Positions 17,148 through 25,637 of a stretch of 64,000 bases of DNA are shown here, piece by piece (within the stretch, counting starts at the first letter, position 1; every line of letters begins with the position of its first letter). Under the pieces are notes generated by a model. The model saw only the letters and a program-made list of their open reading frames with translations. It made no database searches and was not told the origin of the DNA. The translations under genes were made by a program, and so were the position numbers. Origin of the DNA: Qipengyuania intermedia. GTDB lineage: Bacteria > Pseudomonadota > Alphaproteobacteria > Sphingomonadales > Sphingomonadaceae. The DNA lies in assembly GCF_019711615.1 (NCBI RefSeq), contig NZ_JAIGNS010000003.1, positions 248,001-312,000 on the forward strand. Direction: 5' to 3'.

Positions 17148-18122
17148 ATGAAAGCAGTCGTCGTCGAAAAATTGACCGCCGACCTGTCCGGCGTCGAATT
17201 GGTCGATCTCGCGGAACCGCTGCGGCCAGAAGGCCACGTGCTGGTCCGCGTCCGCGCTGCATCGCTCAACTATCCAGACCTGCTGATGACGCAAGGAAAG
17301 TACCAGTTCAAACCGGAACTGCCGTTCATTTCCGGCCTGGAAATGGCTGGCGAGGTCATCGAGGTGGAGCCGGACAGCGGGTTCGTGCCGGGTGACAGGG
17401 TAATGGGCGGTGCCAAGACCGGCGCCTTTGCGGAGGCCATCGCCCTGCCCGCCGCGGCCCTCAGGCATATGCCCGAGGGGCTGGACTTCCCGCAGGCCGC
17501 AGCGTTGAGCGCCGCCTATCAGACTGCATATGTCGCGCTAGTCGAATTGGGCAATTTGGAGGCTGGCCAGACCGTCTTGGTGCATGGGGCTAGTGGCGGT
17601 GTCGGCCTGGCTGCATGCGATCTCGCGAAGGCCCTCGGAGCGAAAGTGATCGCGGCATCCCACTCCGCAGGCAAGCTGGACCGCCTGGCTGCAGTGTCCG
17701 GTGCCGACGCCGTTATCAGCAATCAGGGCCGCTTTCGCGAGGAGGTGGCGGCGCTCACGAACGGGCGGCTTTGCGACCTCGTCTTCGATCCTGTCGGTGG
17801 CGATGTCTTCGACGAGAGTACACGCTGCGTCACCTTTGGCGGCAAGCTGCTGGTCGTCGGCTTCGTGGCGGGACGCATTCCCGAAATCGCCGTAAACATC
17901 CCCCTCATCAAGGGCTTCTCAATCGTCGGTGTGAGAGCGGGCGAATACAGCCGCCGCTTCCCCGAGAGAAGCGGGCGGATCGCTCGGGAGCTAAACGATC
18001 TGGCCAGCACCGGCAGGATCACGCCGCATATCGACCGTATCTTGCCGATGTCGCAATGGCGGGAAGCCTTCGAGGCGATGCAGTCGGGCGAAGTCTTCGG
18101 AAAGATCGTGCTGGAACCCTGA
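17148..18122 (+). CDS. NADPH:quinone oxidoreductase-type MDR dehydrogenase
   Basis: 324 residues of the zinc-free medium-chain dehydrogenase/reductase family. The GroES-like half contains VRAASLNYPDLLMTQGKY. The nucleotide half has VLVHGASGGVGLAACDLAKALGAKVIAAS, and there is the usual FDPVGGDVF stretch. Expected to reduce quinones or activated alkenes with NADPH. It sits 4 bp after gloB, so both probably belong to one electrophile/aldehyde-detoxifying unit. The exact substrate cannot be given. Confidence 0.9.
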   Translation: MKAVVVEKLTADLSGVELVDLAEPLRPEGHVLVRVRAASLNYPDLLMTQGKYQFKPELPFISGLEMAGEVIEVEPDSGFVPGDRVMGGAKTGAFAEAIALPAAALRHMPEGLDFPQAAALSAAYQTAYVALVELGNLEAGQTVLVHGASGGVGLAACDLAKALGAKVIAASHSAGKLDRLAAVSGADAVISNQGRFREEVAALTNGRLCDLVFDPVGGDVFDESTRCVTFGGKLLVVGFVAGRIPEIAVNIPLIKGFSIVGVRAGEYSRRFPERSGRIARELNDLASTGRITPHIDRILPMSQWREAFEAMQSGEVFGKIVLEP

Positions 18123-18167
18123 TCTACGCTTCCCGAACCGCCAGCCCGGCCCCTTCCAATCAGACAA

Positions 18168-18203
18168 CGAAAAAGCGCGCGAAACCCGAGGCTTCACGCG
18201 CTA
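18168..18203 (-). terminator. terminator of the Fo ATP synthase operon
   Basis: On the minus strand, AGCGCGTGAAGCC pairs with the GGTTTCGCGCGCT side around a short loop (18174-18202), followed by TTTTTCG. It lies just after the b-subunit gene. Confidence 0.75.
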
Positions 18204-18227
18204 ATTCCGTGTCGCTTGAGAGCGAGG

Positions 18228-18800
18228 TCAGATCCCGGCGATAACCTTATCGGCCAGGGCCTTGTCCGCTTCCGCGTCGTGCTTTTCTGCGATGAGCTTG
18301 CGGCTGGCCGAAGTGGCCGCCAGCGCTGCGCGATTGCGCACGTCTTCGACGGCTTCGCGCTCGGCAGCGGCGATCTTGTCTTCGGCCATGCGCTTGCGGC
18401 GCTCAACCATTGCCTTGCTGTCGGCTTCCGCCTTTTCGAGGATCGCGTCGGCTTCATGCTGGGCGTTTTCAAGCATGGCTTCGGCGTCCTTTTCGGCACC
18501 GGCAATCTTGTCGGCATACTCCTTGCGAAGCGCTTCCGCTTCGGCGCGAAGCTGCTTGGCTTCGTCGAGCTGCTGCTTGATCGCAGCAATCTTGCCGTCG
18601 AGGCCGCCTGCAATCGTCTTGTGCACCTTGGCACCGAAGAAGGCGAACAGGAGCAGGACCAGCATGGAGATCGAGACCCACTGATAGGGTGCAAGACCCC
18701 ACAGCATCGGCTCTATATGCTTGCCTGCACCGGCATCGATCTCGACGGTCGCTTCGGGCGTCTCGGTCGCAAACACTTCGGGAACAGTCGTGTTAGCCAT
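18228..18800 (-). CDS. atpF: FoF1 ATP synthase subunit b
   Basis: 190 residues. There is one membrane helix at about residues 38-58 (WVSISMLVLLLFAFFGAKV), then a long charged coiled coil rich in Ala, Glu and Lys that forms the peripheral stalk. The extra N-terminal ~35 residues before the helix are usual for alphaproteobacterial b. With the b' gene before it (8-bp overlap) it makes a heterodimeric stator. Last gene of the minus-strand Fo operon. The F1 genes are not in this window, as expected for a split alphaproteobacterial arrangement. Confidence 0.95.
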   Translation of the reverse strand: MANTTVPEVFATETPEATVEIDAGAGKHIEPMLWGLAPYQWVSISMLVLLLFAFFGAKVHKTIAGGLDGKIAAIKQQLDEAKQLRAEAEALRKEYADKIAGAEKDAEAMLENAQHEADAILEKAEADSKAMVERRKRMAEDKIAAAEREAVEDVRNRAALAATSASRKLIAEKHDAEADKALADKVIAGI

Positions 18801-19287
18801 TTGCCATGGCCTCCTTCACCGCCTTGGTCGCGACAGGCTTGGTCACCTTCACGCCCGCGAGCGTCTTGACGATGTCCTGCGCCGCTTCGACGGCAACGCT
18901 TTCGACTTCGGCCAGCGCCTGGGTGCGGGCCTCACCGATCCGCGCTTCCGCATCGGCCAGCTTCTTGTCGATACGCGTCTGCGCCGCCTTCAGCTTCGTT
19001 TCGGACTTGGCAGCAGCGTCGTCCTTGGCCTTGGCAACGATTGCCTGCGCGGCAGCGCGGTTTTCGTTCTCACGCACCCGCCATGCTTCTTCCTGCTCGT
19101 CGGCAGCATCGCGCGCGGCCTTGGCAGCGGCGAGGTCGGCAGCGATCTGGCCATCGCGTTCGGCGACGGTGTTCATCACCTTGGGCACCATGAGGTTGCC
19201 GACGACGAAGAAAGTGATGCCGAAGAACACGAGCAACCAGAAGACCTGGCTGGACCATGTGTCGGCAAGCTGTGCTATCTGTGGCAT
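18793..19287 (-). CDS. FoF1 ATP synthase subunit b'
   Basis: 164 residues with an N-terminal membrane helix (VFWLLVFFGITFFVVGNLMVP, about 14-34) and a long helical charged tail. Position between the c and b genes marks it as b', as in photosynthetic and other alphaproteobacteria. b and b' wind around each other to hold F1 against rotation. It overlaps the b gene by 8 bp, which fits production of the two in equal amounts. Confidence 0.94.
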   Translation of the reverse strand: MPQIAQLADTWSSQVFWLLVFFGITFFVVGNLMVPKVMNTVAERDGQIAADLAAAKAARDAADEQEEAWRVRENENRAAAQAIVAKAKDDAAAKSETKLKAAQTRIDKKLADAEARIGEARTQALAEVESVAVEAAQDIVKTLAGVKVTKPVATKAVKEAMANG

Positions 19288-19369
19288 CTCAGCTCTCGAA
19301 AAGCGGGTACGGGAAATTCAATGCACCGGCCGGGTCAGACCCGACCGGCGCGATCTCGATTGTCGTCGA

Positions 19370-19597
19370 TTAAGCGACGAAGATCAGGATCATGGCAACG
19401 ACGAACGCCAGCAGGCCGAGAAGCTCGGCAGCGGCGAAGCCGATGAACAGGCGGCCCTGCTGGCCGTCGGCAGCACCCGGATTGCGCAGCGCGCTTTCGA
19501 GGAACGAACCGAAGACGTTACCAACGCCGATCGCAGCCATACCGGCACCGATCGCCGCGAGACCCGCACCGATGAGCTTTGCAGCTTCCATTTCCAT
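19370..19597 (-). CDS. atpE: FoF1 ATP synthase subunit c
   Basis: A 75-residue proteolipid with two helices. The first is Gly/Ala-rich (GAGLAAIGAGMAAIGVGNVFG). The second ends ELLGLLAFVVAMILIFVA, with the proton-carrying carboxylate as Glu in AAAELLGLL. The polar loop LRNPGAADGQQGRLF joins them. Assembles as the rotating c-ring. It sits between the a and b' genes with somewhat longer spacers, as is common where c must be made in excess. Confidence 0.97.
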   Translation of the reverse strand: MEMEAAKLIGAGLAAIGAGMAAIGVGNVFGSFLESALRNPGAADGQQGRLFIGFAAAELLGLLAFVVAMILIFVA

Positions 19598-19637
19598 GAC
19601 AAACTCCTTTGGGAAAAACGTGTATTGTTGAAAGGTC

Positions 19638-20429
19638 TTAGTGAAGGTTTTCGGCGTCGTTGATGTACAGTGCAGTCAACAGCGCGAAGACGTAGGCCTG
19701 GATGCCGGCGACGAGCAGTTCGAGCGCGCAGATGCCGATCATCAGGATGAAGCTTGGGAGGCCGACGAGAAGGCCGAAGCCCACGCCTGCATTGGTGCCG
19801 TCGATCACGAAGCTGGAAAGGACTTCCAGCAGGACGTGGCCGGCCATCATTGCAACGAACAGTCGCAGAGCCAGGCTGAACGGGCGAACCATGAAGGAAA
19901 TGAATTCGATCGGTGCGATGACCGGAATCATCGGCAGCGGCGTGCCGTGCGGCACGAACAGGCTGAAGAAGTGGAAGCCGTGCTTCCAGAAACCGACCAG
20001 CAGGACGATCGAGAAGCTGATGATCGCGAGCACGCCGGTAACGGTGAAGTGGCTCGTGAAAGTGAACGGGTGAACGCCCACGATGCCGAGCGGCAGGAGA
20101 CCGAGCAGGTTCGCGAAGAGGATGAACATGAACAGGCTGAAGACGTAAGGCACGTATTTGCGCCCCGCCTTGCCGATGTTCGCTTCGAGCATGTTGTCGA
20201 TGAAGCCGGTGAAGGTTTCCACCATCATCTGCCAGCGGCCCGGAACCAGCTGACGCCTCATTCCGCCGAGCACGAAGAGGAAGAGCACCACGGTCGTGAT
20301 GAGCATCCACATTGCGCTGTTGGTAAAGGCGATATTGAAGCCTTCGCCCAGCGCCCACTCATCCGAACCGCCGAGCGGCTTGATGGTGAACTGGTACATC
20401 GGATCGACTTTGGCCTGTTCGGCTGCCAC
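19638..20429 (-). CDS. atpB: FoF1 ATP synthase subunit a
   Basis: 263 residues with five to six membrane helices. The functional helix contains FSLALRLFVAMMAGHVLLEVL, with the essential Arg that faces the c-ring carboxylate. The C-terminal helix ends VFALLTALYINDAENLH. Also visible is NLLGLLPLGIVGVHPFTFTS, typical of the family. Forms the proton half-channels. Second gene of the operon after the AtpI-type protein. Confidence 0.97.
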   Translation of the reverse strand: MAAEQAKVDPMYQFTIKPLGGSDEWALGEGFNIAFTNSAMWMLITTVVLFLFVLGGMRRQLVPGRWQMMVETFTGFIDNMLEANIGKAGRKYVPYVFSLFMFILFANLLGLLPLGIVGVHPFTFTSHFTVTGVLAIISFSIVLLVGFWKHGFHFFSLFVPHGTPLPMIPVIAPIEFISFMVRPFSLALRLFVAMMAGHVLLEVLSSFVIDGTNAGVGFGLLVGLPSFILMIGICALELLVAGIQAYVFALLTALYINDAENLH

Positions 20430-20480
20430 GTCAGTTAGTCCTTCAAATCCTGTAACGAAAGCCCCGGAAATCCTTGCGGA

Positions 20481-20801
20481 TTATTCGCCGGGGCCCTGAT
20501 TTGCCGCGCGGATGATGTTCCTGAAAGCCACGACTATCCCGAGGAACAGCCCGACCAACAGACCCCACGGGTTGGTGCCGGTAAAATAGCCGATGGCATA
20601 TCCGATCACCGTACCGCCAAGGATCCCTCCGAGCAGGTCCGCCAACACCCGGTTTCCACTGCGATAATTCGCATCGGCGCCGGAGCCTTGGGGTCGGTTA
20701 CGCTGCTCTTCGCGCTGCTGGGCGGCCGCTAGCCGCTTTTCCAGCGCGTCGATCCGCGCATCCTCCTCGATGGGTTCCCGTGCGGGTTCGTCTTCGCTCA
20801 T
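20481..20801 (-). CDS. atpI: AtpZ/AtpI family protein, first gene of the Fo operon
   Basis: 106 residues. The N-terminal half is charged and helical. Two membrane helices follow (LADLLGGILGGTVIGYAIGYF and PWGLLVGLFLGIVVAFRNI), with the Gly-zipper pattern of AtpI/AtpZ. Thought to assist c-ring assembly or Mg2+/Ca2+ entry for ATP synthase. Its position before atpB is the usual one. It is followed by a 51-bp gap to atpB. Confidence 0.9.
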   Translation of the reverse strand: MSEDEPAREPIEEDARIDALEKRLAAAQQREEQRNRPQGSGADANYRSGNRVLADLLGGILGGTVIGYAIGYFTGTNPWGLLVGLFLGIVVAFRNIIRAANQGPGE

Positions 20802-20866
20802 GCCTTGCTCCTTACTACAGGGGGTTGCGCGGCACGCGCAGGGACTTGCCCGCCAAGGGCGCCGCC

Positions 20867-20895
20867 CCCTTAGAAGGGGGGCATTGGCGAGTCAA
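20867..20895 (-). promoter_or_regulatory. putative sigma-70 promoter of the atp operon
   Basis: On the minus strand a TTGACT (-35 type) lies about 90 bp before atpI. A C-rich spacer follows, then TCTAAGGG. Depending on spacer length (15-17) the -10 is TCTAAG or TAAGGG. The match is partial, so this is a suggestion. Confidence 0.35.
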
Positions 20896-20981
20896 CACGA
20901 AGGGGGTGTGAATTGCGCGTTTCTAGGACTTAGTGACTAGCGTTCCGCAGGCGCCCCGCCCCATGTCGCCGCCAATCGGCC

Positions 20982-21386
20982 TCAGGGGCAACGCGAATCG
21001 CGCATCGGTGCGGCGCTGGTGCGGGTCTGCCAGGTACCGTCGGGGGCCTGGTATTTTTCGCCCGGAGACGTGGCGAGAATCGCCTGGCAACCGGCCGTCA
21101 GCGCGTATTCTTCCAGCGTGGCATTGTTCGCCTGCGCGCGCTCTGCATAGACGGCGCGGCGCTTGATGTTGATATCGTTGACGATGCGGCGCAGTTCGGC
21201 GGTTTCCGCACCGACGATGCCGAGATAGCCGTCCATCTTCTCACCGACCTGCCCGGCCGCGCGCGCCGCGGCATAGGCGGGATCGCGCTGTGCGAAAGCG
21301 GGCGCGGCGATGCCGCCAAGCGCGGTTGCGAAGGCAGCTGCACCGAGGGCAGTCCTGATAATCGACCTGGTCATATGTTCACCCAT
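20982..21386 (-). CDS. ydbL: YdbL family periplasmic protein (DUF1318)
   Basis: 134 residues with a cleavable signal peptide (TRSIIRTALGAAAFATALGGIAAPAFAQ). The mature domain AARAAGQVGEKMDGYLGIV, with NDINIKRRAVYAERA, is that of YdbL/DUF1318. The chosen ATG shares one base with the ynbE stop (TGATG). An ATG four codons on (21374) with GGGTGAA upstream also works and gives a tidier signal. In E. coli YdbL acts with YdbH and YnbE. Last gene of the coupled trio. Confidence 0.88.
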   Translation of the reverse strand: MGEHMTRSIIRTALGAAAFATALGGIAAPAFAQRDPAYAAARAAGQVGEKMDGYLGIVGAETAELRRIVNDINIKRRAVYAERAQANNATLEEYALTAGCQAILATSPGEKYQAPDGTWQTRTSAAPMRDSRCP

Positions 21387-21637
21387 CAAAAGATATCCGC
21401 ATTATTCTCGATCGTATCGCCGGCATCTTCGGCAAGCCGGTAAATCACTTCCTGGCGGATATTGACGTTCAGCTCGATCACGATCGGCTCGGTCGGTGCC
21501 TCGACTGTGATGCACCCTCCCAGCGCGAGCGGAACCGCCGCAATCGCCAATAACCGTCTGCCTATCGTGGCCCCCGTCATCTGCATGAGTTTGCTTGTCG
21601 CAAGGGGCGAAGGGTCAGTCAAATATGCTCGTATCAT
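21386..21637 (-). CDS. ynbE: YnbE-like outer-membrane lipoprotein
   Basis: 83 residues or fewer. The signal ends in the lipobox LGGC (LLAIAAVPLALGGCITVEAP). The mature part PTEPIVIELNVNIRQEVIYRL is the conserved YnbE motif. A short amphipathic strand follows, able to cap a beta-stranded groove. The start overlaps the ydbH stop by ATGA. The real start may be an internal ATG (MQMTGATIGRRLL), since the first ~16 residues are not signal-like. In E. coli YnbE multimerises and joins YdbH to the outer membrane. Confidence 0.88.
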   Translation of the reverse strand: MIRAYLTDPSPLATSKLMQMTGATIGRRLLAIAAVPLALGGCITVEAPTEPIVIELNVNIRQEVIYRLAEDAGDTIENNADIF

Positions 21638-24600
21638 CGCGCATCCTCGCTTTCCTGGTCCTGAATGGTGGGTTCATCCGGAATGATGTCTTCCGGGTCG
21701 ATTTCGGGTCCGGCTTCCTCGCCGGTGATCGAGCGGCGCAGCAGGCGCTGCCCGTCGTCGCTGAGCAAGCCAAGCTCGCGCGGGTCGCGGACGGCCGAAG
21801 GGTCGTAGAGCGCCTTCATCGAGGTCAGCAGCTGGTAGAACTGGGCCCGGATATTGATGCGGAACTGGATCGGCAGCTTGGCGATCTGGCGGGTGACGAT
21901 GTTGCGTTTCGCGCCCTCGCCCTGCTGCACGCCGTCGAAGCGCACGCGGGTGACGATTTCGCCGGCCAGCGGCCCTTCCATGACCACACGCATTTGCGAA
22001 TAATCCATGCTTCGCAGCGCATCGAAGGCGAAATTGGCGATTGCCGAGAGGTCTTCATAGGTCAGGTCGCCGACATAAGAGAGATTGCCTCCCGGCGGAC
22101 GCGAAATGAGGATGCCTTCGTCGATGCGGCCATTGCCGTCGCTGTCGAAGACGATCGGGACCGTGCCATCGAAGGTGCCGGTAGCGGAGATATTCTCCAG
22201 TTCCATTTGCGCCACGAACTGTGCCGCTTCCAGACCGATGATCTCGAAGACGTAGCGACGCTCTTCCTCGACACCGAGGTTGAAGTCGAAGTCCCTCAGA
22301 ACAAGGCGTCCGCCCATGAAGGGCCAGCTGCCTCCGGCGATAGCGAGCACCTCTCCATTTCGCAGCGCGAACTCGATTTCGCCGTCCAGCACCTCGACGC
22401 CAGGATTGATCGAGGCCACGCGAAGCTTCTGGCCCGGCGCCGTCGTCAGATTGAGAAGGTCGGTGAAACGGATGGTCCCGCTCGCGCCTTTTACGGGGCC
22501 GAAGGCGGCGGCGAAGTCGAGGCTGTCGGTCGAAAACTCGCCGCTGCTCGTCACATCGCCGTCGGCGGACCAGGCGATCCGCCCCACTCCGTCGATAGAA
22601 CCGTCCGCATTGGCAATAACCCCCAGCGCAAGCGGCGTCAGGTCCGCGAATTGCAGCCGGTCGTCGAACAGCAGGTCGTCCACCACGAGCCGGGCCGAAC
22701 CTGCGCCCGTGCCGAGATTATGGTCGATATCCACTGCGGTAACGAGACGGTCGCTCTCCGGTTCGCGCAGGTCGGCTTGGGCGGTGATGAGATTGTCGCG
22801 CAGGGCAAGCGATGCCTCGCGCGCTGCAAGCGGCTCGAACCGGTCTGGCTCCGCCCTGTCGAGCAGGCGGAACGCGGCATCGGCGATGGCGAATACGCCG
22901 CCCGAATAGGACCATGCGCCGCGCGCTTCGCGAATATCCAGTGGCACGGATGCAAGGGTGATCTCCGCATCGGAGAAACTTCCCTCAATGTCGTCGCCAA
23001 GCCGCGCGTCGAGGTCGGTGATTGCGAAGCGGCTAGCCGTGCCGTCGGGCCCGAGCACGATATCGAGATCGCGCGCCTTCACCACGCCGGGCCATGCGAA
23101 AGCGACCGGCCCGCTCGCTATGCTGATCGGCGTGTCCGCGAGGGTCCCCTTCACATTGAGCTGGGGCGCACCCGCAGCGAGCTGCAGGCCTCCCGCCCCG
23201 TAAGCGAGGATAGGTTTGCCCGGCGGCGGGCATAGGGTCAGGCCCGGACCTTCGATATTGAGGTTCGAAAACGCGACCCGGCGGAAGGCCAATCGCGTGC
23301 AATCCCGCCATAGCGCCAGGTTTCCACCGGGTTCGTACCTGCCTGACACGGGCATGGAGAGGCTGTCGATTGCGCCGCCGGGGAGCGGTCCGCTAGCCTC
23401 CACTTCACCCGAAAAGCCGAGTGCGCCGCGGTCGGACTGGACGATCGACAGGCTCGGAATGGCGAGCCGTGCGACACCCGCTTCGTAAAGCGCCATGGAT
23501 AGGCGGAATGCAGGGCCGCTCTGGGTCCGGCGCTCCATCCGTCCGGAAATGCGCGGAATGCCCGGCCCTCCGGTCGCCAGATTGCCCGAATAACGCATCG
23601 GGGCATCGCCCTGCGTACTTGCCTCGAACCGCGAGACGGAAAGCAGCCTTGCGCCCTGCCCTCCACGAACTTCGGCTTCGGGAACGAGGAGGGTCAGCGC
23701 ATCGTCCGTACGGCTCACACGAACGCGTCCCCGGAGCGAGCTGCCCCTGGTCTGTGCCTGCAGTGCAGCGGCGATCTTCCGTGCGATCGGTTCGACAAGC
23801 GTGCCCTCGCCGGTATTCGCCAGGCTTTCCACAGAGGCGATCAGCGAAGGACCGAGCCGCAGGCCATTGCCTTCTACAGCGCTGTCGATTTCGAGCCGCG
23901 AGAAGCCATTCCTGCCGCGAATGTCTCCATCGACGGTCAGCAGGGCTGCCATGACCTGTTCGTTCGCAACACCGCGCGCAGCGATCGTGTAGCTTCCGGC
24001 GAGATCGGCATCCCTCATCTGCACGCGCAGATTGCCGGACAGGGATTGGGCAACCACTCCCGGAAGCGTAACGGCATCGGTATCGAACCGCGCGGCAATC
24101 TTCGGATCGGCCAGCGAGGGCTCGAGCTCCACCTCCAATTGAGAAGCGATATTCGCGACCGACACGCCCTGGTCCGCGCAGGCGAGCTGTTCGATCCGCA
24201 GGGGGCCATCGAAGGCGGGTGCGCCCGATACCGTACTAATCCCGCCAAACAGCGTCGCACGCGACAGATCGCAGCCAGCGACCGCGAAGCTGGGCGCATT
24301 GGCCGCAAGCATACCCTCGAAACCGTCGCGCAAGGGGCCCGAGCCTTCCAGTTTCAGCCCCACATTGCCGAAATCGGTTTCCATCAGGCCGCGCCCATCG
24401 CGGATAGACAGGTTCAGATCGGGCAGACCGGTTGATTCGCCGCTGTCGTCGAAGACGATCGGGTCGAGCGAGCCGAAACTCAGCTGCCCGTCGCGATATG
24501 TGCCGAACAAGCGCGGTGCGACCAGCTCGACGCTGCCGACCGATGGCAATCCGATCCGGTGCTGCAGTTGGAGGATGACTTTCTCGGCCGTAAAATCCGG

Positions 24601-24855
24601 CCTGTCAGGATCTCCGACCACGACGTTGCGAAGGATTTGCGTCTGCCGGCCGATCCTCTCGATCTCGTAAGTCGCCTCGATACCGTAAGCATCGAGCTGG
24701 TCGCGGATGAAGTCGTCGGCGATGGACTCGCGGCTCGACCACGCGGTCAGCGAAAGAACCAGCAGCACCAGCAGCGTGAGGCCGGGCGCGGCATAGCGTT
24801 TCTTGCGCCACCGCGGCCGGGAATCGGAATTTTTGGGCGGTGCGACCTCTTCCAT
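21634..24855 (-). CDS. ydbH: YdbH-type AsmA-like intermembrane lipid-bridge protein
   Basis: About 1073 residues. A short basic cytoplasmic start (RPRWRKKRY) and one membrane helix (AAPGLTLLVLLVLSLTAW) are followed by a very long beta-rich periplasmic part. It ends in an acidic tail (PEDIIPDEPTIQDQESEDAR). This is the layout of YdbH/TamB/YhdP-like proteins that form a hydrophobic groove moving phospholipids between membranes. I start at the ATG giving MEEVAPPKNSDSRP; a TTG 42 bp earlier is possible but leaves only 32 bp to the divergent radC. Coupled to ynbE and ydbL. Confidence 0.88.
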   Translation of the reverse strand: MEEVAPPKNSDSRPRWRKKRYAAPGLTLLVLLVLSLTAWSSRESIADDFIRDQLDAYGIEATYEIERIGRQTQILRNVVVGDPDRPDFTAEKVILQLQHRIGLPSVGSVELVAPRLFGTYRDGQLSFGSLDPIVFDDSGESTGLPDLNLSIRDGRGLMETDFGNVGLKLEGSGPLRDGFEGMLAANAPSFAVAGCDLSRATLFGGISTVSGAPAFDGPLRIEQLACADQGVSVANIASQLEVELEPSLADPKIAARFDTDAVTLPGVVAQSLSGNLRVQMRDADLAGSYTIAARGVANEQVMAALLTVDGDIRGRNGFSRLEIDSAVEGNGLRLGPSLIASVESLANTGEGTLVEPIARKIAAALQAQTRGSSLRGRVRVSRTDDALTLLVPEAEVRGGQGARLLSVSRFEASTQGDAPMRYSGNLATGGPGIPRISGRMERRTQSGPAFRLSMALYEAGVARLAIPSLSIVQSDRGALGFSGEVEASGPLPGGAIDSLSMPVSGRYEPGGNLALWRDCTRLAFRRVAFSNLNIEGPGLTLCPPPGKPILAYGAGGLQLAAGAPQLNVKGTLADTPISIASGPVAFAWPGVVKARDLDIVLGPDGTASRFAITDLDARLGDDIEGSFSDAEITLASVPLDIREARGAWSYSGGVFAIADAAFRLLDRAEPDRFEPLAAREASLALRDNLITAQADLREPESDRLVTAVDIDHNLGTGAGSARLVVDDLLFDDRLQFADLTPLALGVIANADGSIDGVGRIAWSADGDVTSSGEFSTDSLDFAAAFGPVKGASGTIRFTDLLNLTTAPGQKLRVASINPGVEVLDGEIEFALRNGEVLAIAGGSWPFMGGRLVLRDFDFNLGVEEERRYVFEIIGLEAAQFVAQMELENISATGTFDGTVPIVFDSDGNGRIDEGILISRPPGGNLSYVGDLTYEDLSAIANFAFDALRSMDYSQMRVVMEGPLAGEIVTRVRFDGVQQGEGAKRNIVTRQIAKLPIQFRINIRAQFYQLLTSMKALYDPSAVRDPRELGLLSDDGQRLLRRSITGEEAGPEIDPEDIIPDEPTIQDQESEDAR

Positions 24856-24929
24856 CGCGAGCACACTTGCGCCCATCGCAACGCGAAGGCAATGCAAGCA
24901 TTTGAAAGGTCGCGCTTCGGGGGTCGGAT

Positions 24930-25628
24930 TTGTCGCAGGATAGCAACAAGGAAAAACCGCACGCCGGCGCGGGTCATCGCGAGCGGCTGAGAAGCCGCCT
25001 GCTCAACGGGGGGGCAGAAGCGCTGGCCGATTACGAACTGCTCGAATACCTGCTGTTCGGCGCATTCCGGCAGGGGGATACGAAGCCGTTGGCCAAGCGC
25101 CTGATCGAACGGTTCGGATCCTTTTCAGCCGTGTTGAATGCCGATCCGGGTGCACTGGCACAGGTCAAGGGAATGGGCGAAGCCAGCGCCGCAACGCTGC
25201 ACGCCATCGCCTTGTCGGCCCGCCGCATGGCGCGCGGGGCGATTGAACAGAAACCGGTCCTTGGCAGCTGGCAGGCGCTGATCGACTATCTCGCCATCGA
25301 CATGAGCCATCTGAAGCACGAGCGCGTGCGCGTGCTTTACCTGGACACCCGTAACCGGCTTATCCTCGACCACCTGGCGGCAGAAGGGTCTATCGACGAG
25401 GCTGCGATCCATCCGCGCGAGGTTATCCGCAAGGCCTTCGACATCGGCGCGTCCGCTCTGATCCTGGTCCACAACCACCCGAGCGGCGACCCCGAACCCA
25501 GCCGTGCCGACATCCAGATCACCAACCGCATCGCCGAGGCGGGACGGCTGCTGAACATCACCGTGCACGACCACGTGATCATGGGGCGCGGCAGCCACGT
25601 ATCGCTGCGCGCCAAGGGCTTGATCTAG
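24930..25628 (+). CDS. radC: RadC family JAMM/MPN protein
   Basis: 232 residues from a TTG start. The N-terminal helix-hairpin-helix part includes LADYELLEYLLFGAF and VKGMGEASAATL. The C-terminal JAMM metalloprotease-like core carries the zinc signature VHNHPSGDPEPSRADI, and ends with VHDHVIMGRGSHVSLRAKG. RadC proteins were named for a repair phenotype later disputed; the biochemical role is open. It is divergent from ydbH, with promoters sharing less than 100 bp. Confidence 0.93.
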   Translation: MSQDSNKEKPHAGAGHRERLRSRLLNGGAEALADYELLEYLLFGAFRQGDTKPLAKRLIERFGSFSAVLNADPGALAQVKGMGEASAATLHAIALSARRMARGAIEQKPVLGSWQALIDYLAIDMSHLKHERVRVLYLDTRNRLILDHLAAEGSIDEAAIHPREVIRKAFDIGASALILVHNHPSGDPEPSRADIQITNRIAEAGRLLNITVHDHVIMGRGSHVSLRAKGLI

Positions 25629-25637
25629 GCGGCAGCC

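Noticed and set aside
21595-23235. A 546-codon plus-strand frame opposite ydbH
   Set aside because: Antisense shadow of a GC-rich gene. Its His/Arg/Asp-rich translation without structure is typical of such shadows.
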